From the IMG/VR virus record IMGVR_UViG_3300031603_000003, positions 1 through 64,000 of that record: 64,000 nucleotides of DNA; one strand, written 5' to 3'. How positions within the stretch are numbered: position 1 is the first letter of the stretch; each line of letters starts with the position of its first letter. Below are positions 35,328-46,500 of this stretch, one piece after another. A program made the position numbers and the translations under genes. The DNA comes from a virus. The notes under the pieces are model-generated. The model did no database searches. It worked only from the letters and a program-made list of their open reading frames with translations, and had not been told where the DNA came from.

Positions 35328-36121
35328 TATTGATTCCTATTATTCAACTTATCAAGAGCCACGGTTATAGTTCCGAATATGGTTGCAGCGATGATGCCCA
35401 TGTTAATAAACTTAATCAAATCTGGCATCTTAGCTTTACTCGCGGGCCATGTAACAATTGTCTCGGGTAGCATATGGTTCATACTGTTCTCAAACACAAT
35501 TGATTCTTTTCGAATGCTGTCTCCGGTATCGAATATATCAACTCCGAGCATGCTAATGTCACCACCATCTACAATAAGCCCACTGGCATCAGTACCTAGG
35601 TACAAGCTGTCTTTAGCAAAACTAATTCCAACATCAGGAGTACCTACCCTGTCTCTTATTGTTATGTCATTGGAGCTGGTGTCCATATCGGTTGTAGGAC
35701 GATCCTTTATGAGCCTGGATGGACGTGCTTTGTGATCGAAACTCGCCATGGCTTCGTTCACATAACCATTGTCAATATGGAAACGTATGAAATCTTTATC
35801 CACATATGACTCTTTCTCTTCGCCGTCAGTAGGCACGGCTACTTCTTTACGTCCGCCATCGGTGAGGTACTCTTCTAAGCGTACACGACGATCTACTGGT
35901 GCATCAACATCTACTAAAATCTCCGGTACACCTAACACTACATATTCACGAAACTTATCTACCATGTACCCTGGAGCTTTGATTATATACAGGTCACCGT
36001 CGGATGTCTTGTCCGATTCCCCACGCATCCGTACGCATAACCACAAGATATCTGTGTCTTTACTTACTTGTACGGTACTAGCATTTATAACCCTGGCATT
36101 CTTGTATATGTACTTGCTCAT
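35327..36121 (-). CDS. Baseplate-region protein with C-terminal membrane segment, 264 aa
   Basis: Not recognised. I start it at the ATG at 36121, which overlaps the hub stop as ATGA and has GGAGAAATAGGACT upstream; an in-frame start 17 codons earlier would lie inside the hub gene without a ribosome-binding site. The N-terminal half is beta-rich (YIYKNARVINASTVQVSK, LWLCVRMRGE). A hydrophobic segment near residues 237-257 (IKFINMGIIAATIFGTITVAL) is a membrane span, odd for a baseplate protein unless it inserts into the host membrane at infection. Confidence 0.6.
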   Translation of the reverse strand: MSKYIYKNARVINASTVQVSKDTDILWLCVRMRGESDKTSDGDLYIIKAPGYMVDKFREYVVLGVPEILVDVDAPVDRRVRLEEYLTDGGRKEVAVPTDGEEKESYVDKDFIRFHIDNGYVNEAMASFDHKARPSRLIKDRPTTDMDTSSNDITIRDRVGTPDVGISFAKDSLYLGTDASGLIVDGGDISMLGVDIFDTGDSIRKESIVFENSMNHMLPETIVTWPASKAKMPDLIKFINMGIIAATIFGTITVALDKLNNRNQ

Positions 36122-39100
36122 AGTCCTATTTCTCCGTTCATAAGGCCCCATTGTGTAACAATACCATCCCAATAATTAGCATCAATGATATCACTTATAG
36201 CTATGGTGGATGCATTCCTATTGTATTGTATGCCTTCTAACCCTGCACTGTATGCTTTACCATTGTACTGCAGTAACGACATGATGATCGGTGCATTACC
36301 TAGTTGCATGTTAGCGGCATTAATAAACTGTTTCATTTCCATCGTCTTATATTTAATACCACCTGCTGCTATCGTAGTACCTACTATGACGAACATACTG
36401 GTAAATGCTGTTAGGAAAGACACTGCTCGTTTACCTAACTCTGATGCAATACCCTTTTCAACTAACCACTTGAAGCTAGTCTTAACGGCGTACTTAGCAC
36501 CTGCTAATTCTCCACCAACTTTAAGCACAGTCCATGCGGTGCCTACTTTTCTAGTAAGACCGTTGAGTGTTGCGTTCAAGCCCATCAGCTCTGTATCAAT
36601 GGCTGCTGCGGTGTTGCGCATAGAAGTAACTAAGTTGGGCTTGATAGTTGTTATGAATCCACCTGATGAACTCATGGAGTGGATAACTTCTTCCACTTCT
36701 ATTACACCGCTCATTTGTGATACGGCATCCGAGATGTGAATGTAATGCCAAGGGCGTATGGTAGCATCGCCTCTAAGTACCAGACTGCCCTGGTACATAG
36801 GTTTGATTTGATTCATCAATATCTGATCAGCTAGCATTTTAGCCTGAGGTTGCGCGTGTTTCCACCCGGCCGTGGCGTCTACGAAGTCCTCGCCTAATGT
36901 GTTAAGTCCTGTAAAATCATAGAAGATACTTGTATCACAGTTCTTCTGAAAGGATACGTACTCCCGGATATAATTAGCATCCAACTCGTTGGAGATAGAT
37001 GATATTACCTTGTTCTCCTTATCCCATTCGTGTGGAGCTGAAACACCTGAGTCTTTTACGCTAGTTGGGTAATACACTGATACTTTATTTGACAGTAGAT
37101 CCTCTGTGACTGTTATCTCATTAGATATGATGTGCGAGTCACTACTGGCGAAGTGATGTTCCACGATTGGTTGGTAACTTTCGGATCCAGTTTGTCCATC
37201 ATCATCCAGGAGTTGGATCAAATCTTCAAGATGTTGAGATTTAGTACCAGTTACTTGATAATTATTTGATTTAATATTAGCTAGGAACTGTGGCATATCT
37301 GCACGAAGGGCTATTGCCCATTCAGCTTTGACGGCGGTGAATATAACTAGACGGCGTGCGCGGTTACCAGCAAGAAATCTATCTGTAAGTGTAACTGGGC
37401 CGCTAAGTGTTTCATCCAATGCAGAGTAGAACTGAGGTATTATATTACCCTTGATATCTCCCATGTTCCAACATAACAACTGCGTAAATACTGACACTGG
37501 GTGTGTCTTAGAAGTGAATGATTCCTCTTCCATTATCTTGCTTGCGTACTTCAGGGCGAACTGTGCTAAGTGCGGTAACCCTGCATTACTTAATCGTTCA
37601 GCGGCTTGCTTTAATGGTGGACTATAATAATCATTGAAGAGGTTATCGAAGCGGCTCTTTACTGGGTTAAATTTAGAAGCCCACAGTGCGGCGTTACCTA
37701 ACTTACGCGCGGCATCTTGCATATCCTGTTCTAAGTTATTTAAGCCAGTCAATGGGTCAAGCTCCCAATCTTCTTGGTTACTATTAGTTAATTCTTCTTC
37801 CGTTTGTAGTATGCGCTGTCTGATAGCGGTGGCGAACTCATCACCCTTACCTGTAATGTGGTAGGGATCATCACTAGCTTTGTATTGTCCATCACGTGGG
37901 CCAAAGTATAGCGTAGCTCGTGGCGCTGTGCCTCCAAATAAGTAAGCACCTTCATTGTAAGGTAATGGTCTAACGATGTAGTCACCAAGATACAGTGCTT
38001 GTTCCCACAATGCATCCCATGTTGTTTGATTATTAATATGCCAGTAGAACGAGTCTTTATCGTCGAAACGATTAAAGAAGGGAACCATGTTTACAAACCC
38101 ATAGTATTGTGGTCTCTTGTTGTTAACATAAATGTTATCGTACAAGGAGTTGCCAAAGTTTAGCAGCATAGCATATTGGTTCGTACCATCTATGAGTGAA
38201 TCCACGAAGTCTTTCGTACCTGCACCTACATCCCCATCGTATAGTCCTAGTACATCTTGGGAGGCAGCAGAACCACCTACTACTTTCTTCTTCACTTTAT
38301 CTAATAATCCCGAATCAACATCACTTACACCTGTACCAGAGAGCCCTGCTATACGGCCGAGCGTGTACAAGTGTTTAGTTAAATCATTTGAAGCTGCGAT
38401 AAACTCTTCCGACTTTCCGTGGTGAATAGACCAACGTCCAAAGTGTTTTAAGCCAGATGTCTCACTTAAGGTAGTAAGTACGGCTTCACCTATATGTGAC
38501 TCCATACTGCCGGAGGTTATACTACGGCTCATTTCTGATAATAGTTCTACGCCGAAGCTTTGAATCTTTATCTCCAATATAGGACCTGGTATAACTTCAG
38601 TAACGGCACCGTACATTACAACCGGCAGGTTACGGTAGTCAGGCCCATAACCAAGGCGTACCATCACGGTGGTACCGGGTTGGATACGGAAACGTTCAAG
38701 GTTCTTAGGATCATCGGTGTCACGAAATAACTGAGAGATACCTGGTGAAGTTAACTTACCAGTGACATTCGACAGGCGTATTATAGCTGTGGAGCTAGCA
38801 GAGTGCTTAGAGTCGATAACATCGATACTTTGTATACCATCGTACGTGTAGAAGTCATCGAATAAACCCCAGTCCGTGGAGTCTTCTTCGATCAAGAACA
38901 TCTTAAACGCAGGGAATGCTTGAATAAAGTGATTATCCCAGTTATTATGTACCTGACTAGCGAGCTTCTTATCCAAACTTACATTCAGGAGTTCGGCGTC
39001 AATATCTGTGTACCCAAAACCTGCTAGTGCGGTATCTATGCTACGTGTATCACCTGCACGAACTATAACCTCGCCAATATCATTGATCATCTTGCCAAGT

Positions 39101-42100
39101 ACCGTAGTTACGTGGGTTTTATCTTTAAAGCTACGGTTATTCAATATCTTATCTACCGCTGAGCGTACACCCTCGGAGTTTGGATTTCCCATGTTATTTA
39201 TTGCTGGGAATAATACTTTTAGTCCGGGCATATCGTTCCCTAGGGTAACACCTTCTACTAACACCTTACCTCTGTTGAGTACGGTGACATCGTTTTCGAC
39301 TTCACCTTCTACTTGTGTGGCTTGGTTGAGTAATGCTGCTAAGAAGAAATACTGCAATAGATGTACAGCTAGAAAGTATCTTAACATTTGTTCCTTCTGG
39401 AACTGTAGGTATTCACCTGACCTATCGGCTAATAGTTTAGCCATGTTCTCGTCTTCTTTCATTTCCTTGAACATATCTAACGTAGATATGTTGACTAACA
39501 TAGCAGGATTACCAGTGCTGACTCCTTTACGATCAACAGCACCATTGCGTAATGCTTCATAAAATGCACTATCTTCATACTTAGCAAGTCCGGAGGTGGC
39601 TTTACCTAATTCCGCACGATACATATCTTTAACTACTTCAGCAGCACCGGCTAAGCTGTCTAAGTCTTCGTTGTTGATTAGGTTACTCATGTTTAATGCG
39701 AGTTCTAACCGACTGTGATCATTAAATATCTTGGCATCCAGCAATGCAGGGGGTATCCTAGTAGCTGCGAAATACCACGCTGGGTGTAATATCTTATGAA
39801 AGTCCTGCGGCTGTGGGTCTACTTCTTTGCCATCATCCTCGTGTACACTAGCCATTAGGTCTTCTGGGAAGCTGAAGTCTGTGTAATTATTACGTACGAG
39901 CTTACTATTATTCTCTATCCATTTAGCATAGTAATTAGGTAAGTACCCGCGCCACCCGGTGAAGCCTTTCTTAGCTAAGTTCTTCATAGCTCTGTTGAAG
40001 TCAGCGCGTACGAACAATATACGCATGAACTCTCGACTATGTTCTTGCAGAGAGTACGCTGCTGCTATGGAAATACCATGTACATTGGAGTCCGTCAAGG
40101 AGATGGATGTTGGGATATCACTCTTCTGGAACACATTTGGTAGCAGTGTACCGAGGAACAGAGACGCTGCTTGATAGACGTACTGCATGTACTGATACGT
40201 ACTACGTTCTATAAGTTGTGTAAGATTAGTAGCATTAAGCGTATCACTATCTCCTAGGTCACTAACTACAGCTTTACGCCAGGCATATATTTGGTCTCTG
40301 GTGGGGGTAACTATATCATTTAACAACCCGGATGCAAATATAGCATTAGCACTTAAGTCTGGGGATACAGCTAGGAGTGTATCAAAGTCTACTGAGTACG
40401 CGAGGTCTTCCCTGAAGTACTTATTTATCATAAGTTGGAAGTCACTCTTCAGGTAATCGCGATCAACAAATATACCCGGTTTAGCTTTAGGCGCTAGGGT
40501 ACGATTTGGATCTATCTTTAGCTTAGCCATTATGAGCTTCGCGGTATACTTATCGAATACGAGATTCGTTGGGAAGAAGTCCGGAGCTACCTTCTTCACA
40601 TATTTAATCGAGGCACCGCCCACTGTACGTAGCTTCTCTTGCTGGTCGATGGTATTAGGATTGTGAATCATATCCAGTTCTACTGCGTACCATCCAGTTG
40701 TTCCTGGTAGGGTCTTAATCACTACGTTACGTACGGTAAACTCTGTAGCACCGATAGCCTGTAACATTGGGTCATTGAACTCAACACGATCAGTGCCTAG
40801 GCTAATCATCGTAGCGTACGCGGCCTGCATAGCGACACCTGTTTGTGTTAATCTGATATCATTTAATCTTTCGATGAAATTGAAATCATTAGTATGGAGT
40901 GCCATGCTAACATTGAATTGCCCCATACCCATGTGTTGGTATGTTGGGGTGTTGTACTGCGTTATATCTATAGGTACTAACTTGTTAGTGTACGAGACAC
41001 TAACAGATTGAATAACTGTCTTATCTGTAGTTGGAGCCATGTCCGATGTGGAGCTAGCGAATACATAAGTCTTGGATTTAAGTTCGAGTTTCCCTACTTC
41101 ACTATCGGCGGTCTTAGTGAACCTGGTTTCTAGTGAGTTTATAAGGTTACTTAGTATACCTAGGCTACCGTCGCTGGTATCTGTTGGTAATTCAGCACCT
41201 AGCATGATAGACAAATCTTTCATAGTACTTGTCTGCGGGGCGATAGTATGCGCTAGTGGGTTGTTAATCCAAACTGTTTGAAGGTTATCGAACATGTCGG
41301 TGGCTCCCTGTAATTCTCCACGTATGGATGAATCGGGGAACACTTCTTTGGCAGTAGCCTTGTACAGGTTATTAGCTTCGGTTACGAGACGACGAAGCCC
41401 TGTGATAGTGCTAGCGGCGGCTTCGAATATGTCCAGTGGGATATACTGGATGCCGGGCTTGGCCTCTAACCCTTTACGTAAGTCACTGCTGGGAGAGAAT
41501 TGCTGAAGGAGTTTTAAGTTATCCAACATAGCGTCAAGGTCTAAACGTGCGCTCTTGATAAAGTTCAAAACACGCGTGGCTGGGGTATCCAGATTAGTAA
41601 TCTGGTTGTATATCATTGTAACACCGCCAGCGCCGTCTGGATTGTACGTGTCCCACCTTGAGTTCTTGCTGACCATGATAGGGTCTTCAAACTCTAAGAG
41701 TTGTGAACGATAGAATCGTATGAACTCCGGAGATTGACCTAGATCATCAGTAGTGTACAGCTGTACGCCTGCAGGTTCTTTGAGAGTTATAAGTTCTCCA
41801 GTCTGTGTAGCGAAGATGCCAGACTTAGCACTTACAGGACTATACGCACGAGATCTGTGCAACACATCATAAATCTTATTGTTACTGATCATCTCCTGAC
41901 GTCGCGGATTGGAGGTAGCCTCGTACCCTCGCATTTCTCCATAGGGAAAGAAGTTGAAGAAACGGATCGTAAGGTACAGTTGTATTGAGTCCGGGTAACC
42001 GGGCACGGTATGAAACGATATACTATCAATAACTATAGGGATTGGGAAGATAGCAGGTACTACCTCATCTTTGTTAAACTCGGCAGATATAGCTCTATCG

Positions 42101-43371
42101 ATAAGTAGCTTACTGATTATCTTACTCTTGACCTGGGTAAAGGGTGCACGTTTAGCCATGGCTACTAAAGGACGTAGTTGTTCGTTGATAGCAGTCTTGC
42201 CGTTGATGTATAACGTAATGTTTATAGAAGGGCGTTGCGTGCTAACCGGTACAATAGGGTTACCATCCGTACGCATGCTATCAAACCCATAAGTTTGTCC
42301 AGTAGCATTATACCTTATAGCAGTAGGTGGTACGACGAATTCAAGATCACCTATACGGAATACATCTTCATCGTCTGCTATTTGGCTCTTAACTAAGCCG
42401 GGAGACGCGGCGTGCATACGATCTAATTTCTTATTGTACTTGAAGACGGTAGTTTGACCACGTGATACTTGTGGGGATGGCGAATCAGTAAGATCAGTAC
42501 CTTCAGGTTCACGCATTATACGGTTTATCGCTTCTGGGTCGTTAATCTGGTTAAGCGCATTCTTCATGAATGTTCTGCCAGGATTAGGTGAGTCGAAGAA
42601 ACCAACAGATGCGTTTAGAGCGTCGATGCGCTTTATTACATACCGATAAAATTCATTAACATCAATTACCCAGTCTGACTTATCTTCTGGTTGTATGTCG
42701 GTGTACACTGCTTTAGTACCGTCTACGACTTTACCTAAATGCCCATCAATACCGCGTTGTAATGTGTACCCCATGCCGTGATTGTAAGTAGCAACTTCGT
42801 TCAGGTACCACTGTACACCATTACGTCCATCTATAGTAATATTCTTCCACTTATTATATATGTCGGTATGCGCATTGTTAAAGTCTTCGACTTCATATTT
42901 ATGTGGTGTACCTTTTAACTCTTTAAACGTACACAGGACATCGAACAGTTCATCGTCCATTCTGGCTGCTAACTCGTGCAGGATATTTCCCAGTATTATA
43001 CGTCTACTGTCGTACTCACCGTCAATATTCATATTACCGATGACACGGTATTCCTTAGCCCATATAGCAGCCACTGACCACAGGAGCCACATTAGCTCGT
43101 CCATGTCGGCCGGGAGTGCTGTGTTTGGATTCACGGCAATACGCTCATAGGTATCAACTACTAGAGGACCTACTGTTAGGTTAATACCTAAACCTTTTAA
43201 TGCTGTTTGGAAGTTCTCTGTCTCTCTTTGTGCCATAAGTATAGCGTACTGGGGGTTCATCTGGTATCGACCTACTTGTCCGGCTCTATTCTCGTTACTA
43301 GTAAGTCTTTTACCGGTCTCAATAAAGGCCGCGGTCTTAATTACGTCTTCTGGTCTTATGTATATAGGCAT
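36118..43371 (-). CDS. Giant baseplate hub protein with gpD/gp27-like modules, 2417 aa
   Basis: Predicted multi-domain hub at the tail tip. Residues ~338-480 and ~840-960 carry two related beta modules (FRIGDLEFVVPPTAIRYN with RPSINITLYINGKTAI; then TPTYQHMGMGQFNVSMAL). Around residues 1500-1600 a gpD/gp27-like segment appears (IQSIDVIDSKHSASST, VMVRLGYGPDYRNLPVVMYGAVTEV), the signature of the tail-tube-to-baseplate adaptor. The C-terminal module (LVLRGDATIRPWHYIHI near 2200) is hub-like, and a membrane segment follows (~2317-2337, SFLTAFTSMFVIVGTTIAAGG). No lysozyme motif was found. A fusion of several usually separate hub parts is the main oddity. Confidence 0.8.
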   Translation of the reverse strand: MPIYIRPEDVIKTAAFIETGKRLTSNENRAGQVGRYQMNPQYAILMAQRETENFQTALKGLGINLTVGPLVVDTYERIAVNPNTALPADMDELMWLLWSVAAIWAKEYRVIGNMNIDGEYDSRRIILGNILHELAARMDDELFDVLCTFKELKGTPHKYEVEDFNNAHTDIYNKWKNITIDGRNGVQWYLNEVATYNHGMGYTLQRGIDGHLGKVVDGTKAVYTDIQPEDKSDWVIDVNEFYRYVIKRIDALNASVGFFDSPNPGRTFMKNALNQINDPEAINRIMREPEGTDLTDSPSPQVSRGQTTVFKYNKKLDRMHAASPGLVKSQIADDEDVFRIGDLEFVVPPTAIRYNATGQTYGFDSMRTDGNPIVPVSTQRPSINITLYINGKTAINEQLRPLVAMAKRAPFTQVKSKIISKLLIDRAISAEFNKDEVVPAIFPIPIVIDSISFHTVPGYPDSIQLYLTIRFFNFFPYGEMRGYEATSNPRRQEMISNNKIYDVLHRSRAYSPVSAKSGIFATQTGELITLKEPAGVQLYTTDDLGQSPEFIRFYRSQLLEFEDPIMVSKNSRWDTYNPDGAGGVTMIYNQITNLDTPATRVLNFIKSARLDLDAMLDNLKLLQQFSPSSDLRKGLEAKPGIQYIPLDIFEAAASTITGLRRLVTEANNLYKATAKEVFPDSSIRGELQGATDMFDNLQTVWINNPLAHTIAPQTSTMKDLSIMLGAELPTDTSDGSLGILSNLINSLETRFTKTADSEVGKLELKSKTYVFASSTSDMAPTTDKTVIQSVSVSYTNKLVPIDITQYNTPTYQHMGMGQFNVSMALHTNDFNFIERLNDIRLTQTGVAMQAAYATMISLGTDRVEFNDPMLQAIGATEFTVRNVVIKTLPGTTGWYAVELDMIHNPNTIDQQEKLRTVGGASIKYVKKVAPDFFPTNLVFDKYTAKLIMAKLKIDPNRTLAPKAKPGIFVDRDYLKSDFQLMINKYFREDLAYSVDFDTLLAVSPDLSANAIFASGLLNDIVTPTRDQIYAWRKAVVSDLGDSDTLNATNLTQLIERSTYQYMQYVYQAASLFLGTLLPNVFQKSDIPTSISLTDSNVHGISIAAAYSLQEHSREFMRILFVRADFNRAMKNLAKKGFTGWRGYLPNYYAKWIENNSKLVRNNYTDFSFPEDLMASVHEDDGKEVDPQPQDFHKILHPAWYFAATRIPPALLDAKIFNDHSRLELALNMSNLINNEDLDSLAGAAEVVKDMYRAELGKATSGLAKYEDSAFYEALRNGAVDRKGVSTGNPAMLVNISTLDMFKEMKEDENMAKLLADRSGEYLQFQKEQMLRYFLAVHLLQYFFLAALLNQATQVEGEVENDVTVLNRGKVLVEGVTLGNDMPGLKVLFPAINNMGNPNSEGVRSAVDKILNNRSFKDKTHVTTVLGKMINDIGEVIVRAGDTRSIDTALAGFGYTDIDAELLNVSLDKKLASQVHNNWDNHFIQAFPAFKMFLIEEDSTDWGLFDDFYTYDGIQSIDVIDSKHSASSTAIIRLSNVTGKLTSPGISQLFRDTDDPKNLERFRIQPGTTVMVRLGYGPDYRNLPVVMYGAVTEVIPGPILEIKIQSFGVELLSEMSRSITSGSMESHIGEAVLTTLSETSGLKHFGRWSIHHGKSEEFIAASNDLTKHLYTLGRIAGLSGTGVSDVDSGLLDKVKKKVVGGSAASQDVLGLYDGDVGAGTKDFVDSLIDGTNQYAMLLNFGNSLYDNIYVNNKRPQYYGFVNMVPFFNRFDDKDSFYWHINNQTTWDALWEQALYLGDYIVRPLPYNEGAYLFGGTAPRATLYFGPRDGQYKASDDPYHITGKGDEFATAIRQRILQTEEELTNSNQEDWELDPLTGLNNLEQDMQDAARKLGNAALWASKFNPVKSRFDNLFNDYYSPPLKQAAERLSNAGLPHLAQFALKYASKIMEEESFTSKTHPVSVFTQLLCWNMGDIKGNIIPQFYSALDETLSGPVTLTDRFLAGNRARRLVIFTAVKAEWAIALRADMPQFLANIKSNNYQVTGTKSQHLEDLIQLLDDDGQTGSESYQPIVEHHFASSDSHIISNEITVTEDLLSNKVSVYYPTSVKDSGVSAPHEWDKENKVISSISNELDANYIREYVSFQKNCDTSIFYDFTGLNTLGEDFVDATAGWKHAQPQAKMLADQILMNQIKPMYQGSLVLRGDATIRPWHYIHISDAVSQMSGVIEVEEVIHSMSSSGGFITTIKPNLVTSMRNTAAAIDTELMGLNATLNGLTRKVGTAWTVLKVGGELAGAKYAVKTSFKWLVEKGIASELGKRAVSFLTAFTSMFVIVGTTIAAGGIKYKTMEMKQFINAANMQLGNAPIIMSLLQYNGKAYSAGLEGIQYNRNASTIAISDIIDANYWDGIVTQWGLMNGEIGL

Positions 43372-43538
43372 TAGCTCATCTGTGCTAGTTTAATTATGTT
43401 AAGTAAATCAACATCGTTGATATATATGTCTGCGTTTACGCCATAACGCTCAAATAACATTAAACGAATACTGTCAATCTGTTCTTGTACGTCAAGCTCA
43501 TATGGCACATCAGTTAACTTTATCATTATCGTAATCAT
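43371..43538 (-). CDS. Small protein between two giant genes, 55 aa
   Basis: Short gene read directly in the gap. An ATG at 43538 overlaps the upstream giant's stop as ATGA, and the TAA overlaps the hub ATG (TAATG), so it is embedded in the operon. The product starts MITIMIKLTDVPYELDVQEQ and has two helix-like stretches (QIDSIRLMLFERYG, VDLLNIIKLAQMS). An internal ATG at 43526 is an alternative. Function unknown; an assembly factor or linker is possible. Confidence 0.6.
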   Translation of the reverse strand: MITIMIKLTDVPYELDVQEQIDSIRLMLFERYGVNADIYINDVDLLNIIKLAQMS

Positions 43539-46500
43539 CTTACTAAAGAGCCAGCTCTTCGGAGGTAATCTGATGAGCTAATAGCTGTGTGTCTGCGCTT
43601 CTTATTATTATATTCGTAATGTGGACGTTCAGGTACACGCATACCTTTAACCAATTGTGGTGCATTGTCTGGTGAGTTCTTCAGTTTGTCCATCAACTTA
43701 TCCTTCAATGTGGCACTCTGCTCTTTTAGGTGCACGCTCTTGCGATTACGGTACCCTTTGGTAACCTCCGACATATTTGGTGTGTCATACTGTTCGCCGC
43801 CTTTTCCGATTGTCTCCCCTACGATCTGGTTCCCAGTGTTGGGATCGAAGAATAAAGCCAGTCCGGCAACAGTTAATACTTTGCGTCCATGGTTACGTAG
43901 GAATGAGTTCTGATCTAAGGCAAAAACTGATTTAGTATATTGCTTAATCTTCTCTGTAAAGATACGTCTAGAGTTGAATTCCTCTGCCAGGGCACCACCA
44001 ACGTGCCCTTCCAATTCTAATAGTGTCTGGAATACGCTAGCACTACTACGTGCAAGACCCATACGCTTGAGCTCTGGCGCTATCATCTGGGACATCTCAG
44101 TACGTAGTACCTGATCTCTGGAGATTTGACTTTCAAGGGAACTTACGGTGATACCTTTAGTTTTATTAGCTAGATCATCCGCCGCCCCTACTGCTTGCAT
44201 TAAATCTCCTAGTTTAGCGGCATATGTATCGTCTCCTCTGCTGTTAGCATCTGTTTGTAATTGGACAAGTGTACTTCCAAGCTTATGTACAGCTATACTA
44301 GCAGTATGCCAGGACTCTAATAGTTTACCGGCTCGTAGTTGTGCTTTCTCCAGGGTAGCATCATTCATGGATGCTAGATCTTGCCTATTAGCGTGGTACG
44401 TTAATGTTAGTTTACGATCTTCACCCATACGTTTAGTAAAGTAATCTATGGATGCGTCTAGAGATGTTCTATCTTCTCCCCAGGTAACTGTATTAAGATG
44501 TCCCATCATCTTGATTAGAGATGTAACAGGGTTGCTACTAGTCTTTTCTATACCCGTACGTTGCCCTAGTTCAGCTACAAATAGGTTCATTACGTGCATG
44601 TTGCTATAACCACCCATCAAATCACTAGGAGAATGCAAGTAATCGAGAGCTTCAAGTACTGAGTTAGATGTTATACCTTTGGCGTGTAATCCTACCTCTT
44701 CCATCATTCTATTAAACATACCGCTAGCAGCTTCACGCTGTGGGCCTTCATTTAATAAGCTACCAAGTTGACGCATGACGGAGTTCGGGCCGTACGCGGC
44801 GGCATATAGTTTCTTGTGGAACCCACCAATAACTTGCGTGAATGACTTCTGTGTCATGTACGCCAGCTGCGTGTCAACCCTGCTATCCATCTCTAGTTGT
44901 TTCTTGAAGAAACTAGCAGACAGCGCTTCGGATGGATCGACAAACAAGTGTGGATTAGTACCCATAGCGGCTTTATCGAGCTTGTAGAGCTGTCTGGTTC
45001 CTCCGGGAGAACTTTCAGTGGCGAAGTTTGCTTCATCGAATATATCGGCTAGGTATGGTGTACCGCCATCTCGTTCAATCTGTATCTTCTGCCAGTCGAT
45101 CAACATATTGGTATGGTTTTCGTGACTCTGTTGGTACATTGTACGCTTGATGCCAATCTTACCTTCGCGGTCTCTCCATCCACCTATGTTGATGATAGCG
45201 GCAGTATCACCATCCTGATCAGCTCGTAGGAACTTCATCGCTAGTGGGTCTAGGAACACAGATGAGCGGGTGGAGAATCCTGCACCACCGTCATACACGG
45301 CACCGACTTGTTCTGGAAATATGTAAGTACCTCCGGCCAGCACCATTCCTTGGATGTGGGATGGGTTACGATCACGTAATTGTTTACCACTGATCTCAGC
45401 AGTAAAGAATTGGTAAGCTTCCTGATAACTAAGATCTCCAGTCTTAACTGCTTCTTTTAGCTGTCTTGCGCCTGCTTTTCCGAATACAAAACTCTCGTTT
45501 ACACCAAGTCCACGTGCACGTACTACGCCAGTTACTGGGTCTATCGGGCTACCGCCTCCAGTTATTCTGTTTAGTATAGTAGATAACTGAAGCTCGCTTT
45601 GTTTGCTAGCGACAAACTCTTGACCGAGACCCTTCTTTAACCAACCGGGAAGCTTAATCTTGGAGTCTTCTAGTACGCCTAGTGATAACTGTTCTTGCAT
45701 AGATATGAGTGTTGGGAGGATACCCATGCTATTCATGATCTTACCGTGTGACATGCTTACGGTACTAGCTGTAGATCTGAATTTAGATTGCTCGAATAAG
45801 TGACCTAGTATGCCTAAAGATGCACGATCTACTATCTCGGAGGTGAGTTCACGGCGTCTGTTGTACTCACGCATGAAGTCTTCTTCAGCTGTTTCTTTAA
45901 TACCAACATGGAAGGCAGTCTGAAAGGCACTAATAGCTTCTGCACCTTCGAGGAACTTAGAACTAGCACCTGCCATAATAGCTAACCCATCTTTGTCGTG
46001 TGGCCTGAGTATACCTGTTAAGGCTGGGAAGATGACTTCATCTATAATGTTGGGCCCGCGCTTGTCGGCGTTGCTTTCTATAAATTCACGGAATGCTTTG
46101 AATTTAGCCTTGTCCATACTACCTGCGGACTGTAACTCTCCATGTATAGCGAGATCTTTGACTGCACCCATGTGTTTTATGGAGAGTGTCATGTTCTCAG
46201 TGCCGATACGCTTCTTGATAGCCTTACGGAACGCATCACGCTCTTCATCGTTGAACTTAGACATGTCGATCTTATCCAACATTTCATCTACACTGTCTAG
46301 TTTGAAACCTCTGTACGCTGGATCATTCTTCTCTAGTGCTCCGAACAGATTATCGCTGTCGAAGAACGCGGCACGTACTTGACTGATACGTGATTCAGCC
46401 ATACCAGCAAGTTGTATATATTCTCCGGTTTGTGTATCCTGAAACTCTTGCCCAAACTGTGCCAGCATGCCGGCTGCTTTCATCTCCGGCGTAGCCCCGG

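Noticed and set aside
36118-43371. A tail lysozyme or peptidase domain in the hub giant
   Set aside because: I looked for lysozyme, NlpC/P60, M23 and transglycosylase motifs and found no convincing catalytic set.
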